Assembly: GCA_028691095.1 (NCBI GenBank)
Contig: JAQUZZ010000024.1
Span: forward strand, 1-10,436
DNA: 10,436 nt
Direction of reading: 5' to 3'
Source: Alistipes sp.
Lineage (GTDB): Bacteria > Bacteroidota > Bacteroidia > Bacteroidales > Rikenellaceae
Shown: positions 1 to 7,700 of the stretch, piece after piece
Numbering within the stretch: the stretch's first letter is position 1
How the letters are laid out: every line of letters starts with the position of its first letter
The notes under the pieces: model-generated
Told to the model about the DNA's origin: nothing
Database searches by the model: none
What the model saw: only the letters and a program-made list of their open reading frames with translations
Made by a program: the position numbers and the translations under genes

Positions 1-156
1 ATTCCGTTGGCTTTAGGAGGCGATCTGCCGGGCAATGAGATCCAAAGTCCGATGGCCAAGGTGATCTTGGGGGGATTGCTCAGTTCCACCCTGCTCAACG
101 GATTTATTATTCCTGTGGTATATTGGATGTTGTATCGAAAAACCAGTCAACAATGA
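1..156 (+). CDS. CusA/CzcA-type heavy-metal RND efflux pump, C-terminal end (partial)
   Basis: Only the last 51 codons are in the window, read in frame 1 and ending at the TGA at 154-156. The fragment starts IPLALGGD and contains EIQSPMAKVILGGLLSST, then a hydrophobic segment ending in FIIPVVYWML. This is the typical end of the twelfth transmembrane helix of RND pumps of the heavy-metal efflux class, where 'GxEIQxPMAxVIxGGLxSST' is a family hallmark. Such proteins sit in the inner membrane and use proton import to drive metal export through a periplasmic adaptor and an outer-membrane channel. The stop overlaps the start of the next gene by ATGA, so the two are translationally coupled, and that gene encodes the matching TolC-like channel. 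The metal specificity cannot be judged from this fragment. Confidence 0.9.
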   Translation: MPLALGGDLPGNEIQSPMAKVILGGLLSSTLLNGFIIPVVYWMLYRKTSQQ

Positions 157-1337
157 GAAGAATCATCTTTTGCCTTCTGCTCGTCGTCACAACCTTAGAG
201 AGTGTGAGGGCACAACGTAATATCGAGAGCGTACTTCGACAGGTGGAGGGCTCCAGTTCCGAACTTCAGGCACGACGTGAGCTGACTGCTGCCCAGCAGA
301 TCGAGGCACGCACCGGCAACTCGCTTCCCGACCCCACGGTGGAGATGGAGAGCCTCTGGGGAGGTACACAAGGGGTGAATAATTCGGAGCTCACCATTGC
401 GCAACCCTTTGATTTTCCTTCGGTGTATGCCTCGCGCAACAAGTTGGCGCGGTTGCGTGCCGGTTTGTACGACAGCGAGGGGGCCGCTTTTCGGCAACAG
501 TTGTTGCTGGAGGCGAAGCAACTCTGCATTGAGGTGATCTATCTGCACCGGATGCGGGAGATGCTGAACCGACGATTGCAGGCGGCCGAGGAGTTGGAGG
601 CGATGTATCGTCGCAAACTCGACTCGGGAGAGAACGATCGTTTGGCATACAATAAGATCAAAGTGGAGCAGATTGCCGCACGCACCGAGGCGGGAGTGAA
701 GGAGTCGGAGTGGATCTCTCGATGTCAGCAACTCGCGCGCCTAACCGGCCAATCGGAGGATCGGTTTGAGGATCTCACCTATCCTGCGGTGGAGGCATTG
801 CCTGCCTTGGAGCAGATCCGCGAACTCTATATGGCTCCGCAGGGCAATCCGGAGTTGGCCGGATTGGAGCAGGAGCAGCAGATCGGGGAGCGCACCGAGA
901 AGCTGAGTCGGTCGATGGCACTACCGCGTTTTGAGGTGGGTTATCGGCATGACTTTGGGGCGGAGGGACGTTTCAAGGGCTTCAAAGTCGGGATGTCGTT
1001 GCCCTTGTTTGAGAGTCGCAATCGGGTGCGCGCGGCACGGGCTCAGACGACCTATGCCAAGGCGCGCTTAGCCAGTGCCCGCGAGATCAACCAATCGGAG
1101 TTGCAACAACTCTACGATCAGGCTGCCACCCTGCAACAGTCGTTACAGGCTATGGAGTCGTTGCAGCCACTCGATGAGAGTGCACAGTTGTTGCGTCGCG
1201 CCCTTGACACGGGTGAGATTTCGCTGGTGGAGTACGTCACCCAGATGAGCCAACTCTATAACGATCGGGCGATGCTCTTGCAAATCGAGCGAGACTACCA
1301 GCAGGTGACCTCCGCGCTCTATCGTTTCGCCCTGTAA
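153..1337 (+). CDS. TolC-family outer-membrane efflux channel
   Basis: This 394-residue protein is the outer-membrane partner of the RND pump encoded just upstream. I chose the ATG at 153, which overlaps the upstream stop as ATGA; an in-frame TTG at 123 lies inside the pump gene and is less likely. Residues 1 to about 20 (MRRIIFCLLLVVTTLESVRA) form a signal peptide with a basic start and hydrophobic core, and no lipobox cysteine is evident. The rest is long amphipathic helix rich in Glu, Gln, Arg, Leu and Ala, split by short beta-like stretches. It follows the duplicated outer-membrane efflux protein architecture, with one half up to about residue 210 and the second after about 230 (the segment ending in GFKVGMSLPLF is a strand typical of the second half). 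The length is slightly below the usual 400-480 residues. Family assignment is firm; CusC or CzcC identity is inferred from context. Confidence 0.9.
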   Translation: MRRIIFCLLLVVTTLESVRAQRNIESVLRQVEGSSSELQARRELTAAQQIEARTGNSLPDPTVEMESLWGGTQGVNNSELTIAQPFDFPSVYASRNKLARLRAGLYDSEGAAFRQQLLLEAKQLCIEVIYLHRMREMLNRRLQAAEELEAMYRRKLDSGENDRLAYNKIKVEQIAARTEAGVKESEWISRCQQLARLTGQSEDRFEDLTYPAVEALPALEQIRELYMAPQGNPELAGLEQEQQIGERTEKLSRSMALPRFEVGYRHDFGAEGRFKGFKVGMSLPLFESRNRVRAARAQTTYAKARLASAREINQSELQQLYDQAATLQQSLQAMESLQPLDESAQLLRRALDTGEISLVEYVTQMSQLYNDRAMLLQIERDYQQVTSALYRFAL

Positions 1338-1471
1338 TGTAAGCCTCCCCCAACGGAGCGGGGAGAATGGAAGGGGGTGTCGAAGCAAAAAGGGGCTTTT
1401 GCAAAACGCCGTTGACGTGAACTTCACGGATTTGAAACCCACGTTGAACTTCACACTGCCCGCCCTCTCCC
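1338..1471. other. Gene-free gap with short hairpins after the efflux operon
   Basis: No supported gene lies here. Two short hairpins are visible: CTCCCC (1345-1350) with GGGGAG (1360-1365) around a 9-nt loop, and GCAAAA (1385-1390) with TTTTGC (1397-1402) around AGGGGC. The first lacks a T-run and is a weak terminator; the second has only four Ts. The G- and C-run composition differs from the flanking coding DNA and resembles dispersed intergenic hairpin repeats of the kind found in Bacteroidales. The 11-mer AAGGGGCTTTT at 1390-1400 also occurs at 8473-8483 after the giant gene. Confidence 0.4.
1415..1454. promoter_or_regulatory. Paired palindromic boxes, possible operator
   Basis: Two near-identical boxes lie in the same orientation with starts 26 nt apart: ACGTGAACTTCAC at 1415-1427 and ACGTTGAACTTCAC at 1441-1454. 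The first sits within a perfect 13-nt palindrome, CGTGAACTTCACG (1416-1428); the second is the same word with one inserted T. Tandem palindromes at about 2.5 helical turns are a common layout for a dimeric repressor or activator. They lie about 140-180 bp upstream of the predicted promoter of the giant gene, which is far for a simple repressor. They also precede the terminator-like hairpin, so a role in either transcription unit is only a guess. Confidence 0.3.
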
Positions 1472-1520
1472 ATAACGCCAAATGAAACTCCTGAAAAGGA
1501 TGAATTTTGGCGTTATTTTT
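1472..1520 (+). terminator. Nested hairpin terminator after the efflux operon
   Basis: ATAACGCCAAA (1472-1482) pairs perfectly with TTTGGCGTTAT (1506-1516), an 11-bp stem, and is followed directly by further Ts (1517-1520) and GTTGG. Inside the loop a second hairpin forms, TCCT (1489-1492) with AGGA (1497-1500) closed by a GAAA tetraloop. The position, 135 nt after the TolC-family stop and before a separate promoter, fits the end of the efflux transcript. The large outer loop is unusual for a terminator, and part of the T-run belongs to the stem. Confidence 0.5.
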
Positions 1521-1566
1521 GTTGGATACTTGTGTTATTTCATACAAATAAGATATTTTTTTAACG

Positions 1567-1601
1567 TTTATAACAAAACCCAAGATTAATCTCTACCTTT
1601 G
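1567..1601 (+). promoter_or_regulatory. Bacteroidota-type promoter candidate for the giant gene
   Basis: TACCTTTG at 1594-1601 matches the -7 consensus TAnnTTTG of Bacteroidota primary-sigma promoters. The expected upstream TTTG/TTG element is not clear; the nearest partial match is TTTA at 1567-1570, 23 nt away, which is slightly long. The region around it (1520-1590) is strongly AT-rich. Transcription would begin near 1607, giving a leader of about 100 nt before the ATG at 1711. No riboswitch-like structure was recognised in that leader. Confidence 0.5.
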
Positions 1602-1710
1602 TGGCGGTCGGAGCGATTTTTGCAAGTCATATAATGTAACGTATTTGTTATTAGTGATATGTAGCCTTGAAAAATCCTTCCGAATGTGAAACCCATAAGC
1701 ATTGATTCCT

Positions 1711-4700
1711 ATGAAAATTGTCGGTGAACCGAAAGCCTTCTTGAGCAACGAAGCGTTGCAGTTACTCAATCTCTATGAGTCGTTAGGCCCCCGGGCAGAG
1801 ATCTTTCTGCCACGCCACATTTTTGACAATCTCACCAGTTTTGTGGCACTCTGCATGGAGGAGCCCGAAGATCCGGCAAAACAACAGGCCGAGATCAATC
1901 GTTATTTGCTGAAATTCAGAGAGGATATTCCGGGTTACACCGATGTGTCGTTGATGTTGATTCCCCATGGCAACTCCAAGGCGTTTGAGTTGAGCAACCG
2001 ACGGGGACAATTTGTCAAAAAGATCAACGCGCTCTTGGATACCGACGGCACAACACCCGATATGAAAGAGGTGTTGCGCAACATTCGCGATACGCATGAT
2101 ATGTCGGTGGGAACCCCTCCGATCAATAGTTCGCACATTGAGTTTATGTCGCAGGTTCAGTTGGGCGGTCATGTGCGGGATCTGCGCAAATATCGCGACG
2201 TGATCGGGGTGACCGGCGACCTCAATGAGGCGCACTGGAACTACCTGATGGATACCCTCGAACAGATGATTAGCCAGAGCACCCACTATACGACCAAAGC
2301 CGAGGTGAGCGATTTTCTCTATCGCAGCCGATGGGCGGTCAACTACAAGGGAATGAACGGCATGATTCGCACCGTGGTCTCCGGCAATGCCGACAAAGCG
2401 GTGTCGCTGCTCAAAGGGGATGTGTTCCATAAGGATGCGGTGGTGGTCTTGGAGAGTCCCACCCCCGAGGTACTGTTTGAGCAGATGACCGTGGACACCA
2501 CCTCCATTTTTGTGGTGAAGGTCAAACACGCCCGCATCAACCACTATGCCGGAGCCCAATGGTTCCCGCTGCTCACCCGTTTGGTGATTGTCGATGACTC
2601 CAAGGAGTCGCGCAGCTCCAACACCTCGCTGGTCTTCTGCTTCCACAACGGTATCATCAATACGCTCAACAAAGTACACACCAAGAAGCTGGGCTCCCCG
2701 GCCAACACCCAGCTCAATTTGCGCTTGATTCTGGAGAATGTAAACCCCTCCTACTTGATGGAGTTTCGGGAGAAACTGGAGGTGCAGATCGAGGAGTACG
2801 GACGGGAGATTCGGGAGCTGCTCTTGGAGCAGACGGGCGACGACACCGATATAGAGAAGCGGATCAACCTCTTCAAACTCGATGCCTTCTCGCGTCAGGT
2901 GGTGCAGGATAAATATTCGTTGGAGAAGTTGCGCGATTTCATCTTCTTCTTGGAGAATTGCCACAAGCAGGAGAGCAAGAAGATCCAGACCCAAGAGTTG
3001 ATCGACGAGTTTGAATCGCGGATGCGCAACTATTTCTACTCCGGCAACAAGTTGATCGACGTCATCACGATCTTGGAGGGGGGCGGACGCCACCAGATCA
3101 AGACCTTTGGCGACTATCTGCGTAGCCGGACGTTTAACAACCTCAACAGCAAGATCCGTTATGCCTGTCAGGTGATTTTGGATGTGATTCCCAGTTGTTA
3201 CGAACGGACACTGAAAAACCATTTTCACAAGAACTTCGGCATTAACCTCTTCCTTGAGAAGTATCAGGAGTACCTGACCAAAGTGGGCAAAGATGCCGAC
3301 AACAAGGGACGGTTCGAGAAGTTCATGATCGACTTGGGGATTCGTGATAAATATTTCGCGTTGAGCGAGGAGGATCGCAACATTGTGAAGAACTTCCTCT
3401 CAGCACTGGGCAACATGGATCAAACCTCTGTGTCGGACTCGGTGCAGATGATTATTCGCGACCTGCTCTTCAATCCCAACGGCCGACCGAAACCCTACAT
3501 TATCTACAATGGGGTGCAGGCTTGGGAGTACAAAGATCTGCTGCCCGACGACTGTTTTGATGTCAACCCCTTTGATGTGGAGATCGAGAACGACGAGAAC
3601 GGCCGATTGGCCTATGATCGTCTGATCGACCGTTTGTCGCGCATCAAATCGACCTTGGCGCTCTTCGACGACAGCGGAAGCTTGTGGGATCTCTTCTGTG
3701 AGAATACGACCATCATCCTCAACGACCCCAATAACCCGACCGGTTATTCGGATTTCAATACCGAGTCGATCAACAACTTCCTGCGTTTCCTGAACAGTTG
3801 CAAGATCACGCTCTTTCTGGACGAGGCCTATGCCGAGAGTGTGAAGATCGAGGATCAGACGATGCCCAAGTGGCGCACGATCTCGCGTTATATCATGAAT
3901 AACATCAACGCCCAGTCGCGCATCAAGGCCATCTCTTCGCTCTCGACCACCAAGAATCTGGCTGCCACGGGTGAGCGTCTCGGAGCCGTAGCCTTGACGC
4001 CCCAAGCCTGCGATTTTGCAAAGTATGCTCGTAGCTGCAACAGCGCGGCACATGGCAACAACAACTCGTTGTTGATGCTCAATAATCTGTTAGAGACGGC
4101 ACAAGTGGCCAAGTGCATCAAAGATCGCATCGAGGCGGAGTTGCCCAAGAATGCCTCTCGCTCCAAGATCAAACGGGCGATTGTGAAGTTCATCGTCGAT
4201 CAGATCAGCAAGACCGAACAGAACAACGAGCTCAGTAAGACCAACCGACAGCTTCACAAGACGGCCGGCTTTGAGGGTTCACCGCTCTATCGCTTCCTGC
4301 TGGATGAGTTGGTGTCGCTGGATAAGCTGGATGTGTTGGGGTTGCCCGATGATTTCAAATACAAGGACGAGCCCTTCTTCCTCTATTACCAAGCGCGTTT
4401 GGTGGAGAACCTGAATCGTTATCGGGTCAACAAGAATTTCCGCCGTGAGTCTCTGTCCCGCATGAAATTGGCACTCTCCATTGCCCAACGCCTCCTCGAC
4501 GGCACGCCGGAGGGCGAACGGGTGGGGTATCTGAAATCAGACGGTTCCTATCTCTTCAACTTTCGGGTGAGCGGAGAGCAGATCTCCTATGCCGACCTCT
4601 TGCTCTTCTGTCAAGCCTTGGCTCGTTATCGGGGCGTGGCGACGGTTCCCTATCCGACGGGTGTGGTGCGCTTCTCGCTGGGCGGCTATATCTCGGCCAC

Positions 4701-7700
4701 CGAGGAGGGACGCAAAACCTTTGCCGCAGAGTTGGAGGACTCCTTCCGGATCTTTGTGAAATACTGGTTGCGTTTTGCCGACGCGCGCAAAGCCTCCGAG
4801 AATCAGGGTGTGGAGAGCGTGGTACTCCTGGATCGAGTGCTCGGTTTTGTCAAAGATCAGGACTTCATCGACGCCGTATTGGGCGACTACGCCCTCTCAG
4901 GCAAATACCGCAAAGACAAGGCTCCCTCGTTGCAGATTCGCGACGTGCGCTCGCTCTATCATGCGTCGCCGGAGCGTAGCGGGGTGACGATTACCACGAT
5001 CGGTCGGTCGGCCAATTCGGTGATCGAGTTGCATGGTGACAACATCGGAAGCTGCAAAGATGTCTTTGAGTTTATCAAGAGTTCGGCCTTCACCAAGATC
5101 TATGAAAACCTCTTGGCTCAGGTCTACAAACGCGTTCCGGCATTGATGGATTTGGATTTCAATACGGTCAGTTCGCGATATAGCAAGGCGGTGATTCTGA
5201 AATATATCACCAACAAGAAGACCTTCCAGCCCAATCATCATGTATTGGACAATCCGGAAGAGAAGAATGTGATGCGCGAGATCCTCATCGAGATGGAGAA
5301 TCTGCTCTTCTCCGACAGCAAGATGAAGATCATGGCGATCAATGCCACGGGCGATCCGGAGCTGGATAAGGCCAAATTGGAGGGTCTCAATGCCATCATC
5401 AAAAAGTACATTCGGGAGATCCTGCTCCATTTCAACCTGCCCTTCGAGAAGACGAGTCTGGAGCCGAGTCGCAAGGAGATCATTCGTGTGGCCGGAGAGT
5501 GCTTCGAGGAGATCACCGGCATCAAACTCTCGGAACTGAACCTGAATATTTGGGTCGATGAATTTATGCGCAACCTGCGCGAGCTGCCAGAATACCAATC
5601 CTTGCAGATTTCGCAGAAGAGCATCGGCTATGTCATCAACTGCGTGAAGGAGGGCATCGCCAAGTCCCCCTCCATCACCGACAAGATTCTCTACCTCTAT
5701 CTGCTGAACAACAACAATTCGTTCTATAAGCTGATCTGTAAGAAGCTGAAGTATTTCAACGACAAGATTGTCGGCTGCGACGATTCGGAGCAGAAGATGT
5801 TTACCGAAGAGTTTGTATCGACGATTTTGCCTACCGAGTTGGAGGATTTGAGCAACTACATCATGCGCAAGAAGGACATCAAGATCGCCGAGAGCGAGAT
5901 CTATGCCGTGACGCGCAAGGTGGTGCGTTTCTACATTAGTCTCATCAAGCGGACGCGTGGCACCGATTATTACAATCGCTATGCCCATACGATGGTGCGC
6001 ATTGTCGAGACGGCCTTCAAAAAGCAGAATTCGAGTGTCAACCAGATGGTACAACACGGCATCTCGCTCTACAAGGATTTCGAGATGGAGAACAAGGAGC
6101 TCGAAACTTTTGAGGGCGGACGGATCGGGTGGATCAATACCTTGATGAGCAAGTGTGGGGTGATCTCCTCCGAGCAGTCGGTGCAGGAGCACACCCGTAT
6201 TGTGACCGATGCCAAGAAACGGGAGTATCCCTTCCACAAAATTGATCGGGTGATCTCGAAAAAGGAGGGGATGATGCCCACGGAGTTGACGCTCTCCGAC
6301 GACTACATCCGATACATCGACCCTCGTCCCGACTCCCACTTCTTCGCCAACCGTCTGTCTCGTTTTGTGGCCAACATGGATTCGGACGACTATCGTTGTA
6401 AGGTGGTCAAACATGGCATTGTCAAAGAGTTGGTGATCTTCCAGAAGGGGTATATGAAGTATCTGACCGACAACTTCCGGCTGAACTACACAGAGGATAT
6501 TTCGCTGAACGATATTACGCACTTTGTGCCCGATGTCATTGCACTGCTGGGAGCTCCGGAGAAGCTGATCTCCTTCCCGCAGATCGGATACTTTGATATT
6601 AAGGGCCCGACGGGAAACATCAAGACGATCGTGACCCCGCTCAAATCGGAGGCCGACTATTTTGGGGATGTGAAGAAACCGCGGCTGACGGTAATCAACG
6701 AGAAGGTCAAGGAGATCGGGGGCGTTCCGCGTCACGGTTCGCTCTTTCTGGTCGAGGAGAACGACGGAAGTGTCTTTGTGGTGGAGATCGACGGCGACAG
6801 CGGTGTGGGTAAGAGTGAGATGATTGCCGCCTTTGTCCTCAAGTGGTTGCGCAACAACCTGGAGGGGATCAATTCGGTGAAGATGATTGCCGGAGATATG
6901 TTCCACGAGTTCCAGGACGTGGAGGGCAATCTCTACGGCATCGGCACCGAGGTGGGCGATTTCTCTCGAACCACCGATTTCGACCCCGACTACATTCGGT
7001 ACTACAAATATCTCTTCGAGAGCAGTGCCGACAGCAACGTGGAGGATCGGAATGCGCGGAGCACCGTGGGCGGAATGTGTGATATCACCATGCCGTTCAA
7101 GATCGACATCATGCTCAGTGCCAGCAACTACTCCAAAGAGGAGGGGGGCATCACGCGGATGGATAATCCGGAGACCTTCCTGCTCTACACCGATGCCCAC
7201 GGCGAGCGCAAGGAGAAGGCGACCAGCAGTGACGGCCCGAACTTCCAACGCACCCTGAAGCGTTATACGGCCGACAAGAGTATCGTTGAGGTGATCTCGC
7301 GGCACGGCAACTACTTGGACGATATTCTCGATTGGGAGTATAGCTCTCAGGATAAGCAGTACTATCTGGCTTCGTCGTTCAAGTTGCTCGATAAGATTGA
7401 TGCGACCGAGGTGGTGAAGATGATCTTCGTCAACCATGTGTTTGAACGCAATGGTGTTCGTTATCTGATTGAGGATGTGATCTTTGATGTGATTCGTAAT
7501 CGCTTTATCGCCACGGTCTCTGTGGCGAACGATCCGCAGCGAGTCTCCACGGAGATGGCCATTGACCGTCGCATCTTCAGTGCGCTATTCGATTCGTTGG
7601 CCAGCACTCCTGGGGGACAGCCATTTATTGCCGAAGAGGGACAGGTGGAGTGCGTGAAGAGCCTGATTGCTTGTCTGCGTGGAGGCAAAGACGGCAAAGG

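Noticed and set aside
123..152. TTG start at 123 for the TolC-family gene
   Set aside because: It lies inside the pump gene and would place ten residues before an otherwise standard signal peptide; the ATGA overlap at 153 is the usual arrangement.
195..731. Antisense open frame of 178 codons over the TolC-family gene
   Set aside because: Low-complexity shadow of the TolC-family coding strand without supporting start or context.
1783..3228. A 481-codon antisense open frame
   Set aside because: Same shadow effect opposite the N-terminal third of the giant gene; no recognisable protein family.
4897..7437. An 846-codon open frame antisense to the giant gene
   Set aside because: It lies wholly opposite the giant gene; its Leu/His/Ile/Asp/Arg-rich translation is what results from reading the complement of a strongly biased coding strand, and no motif is present.
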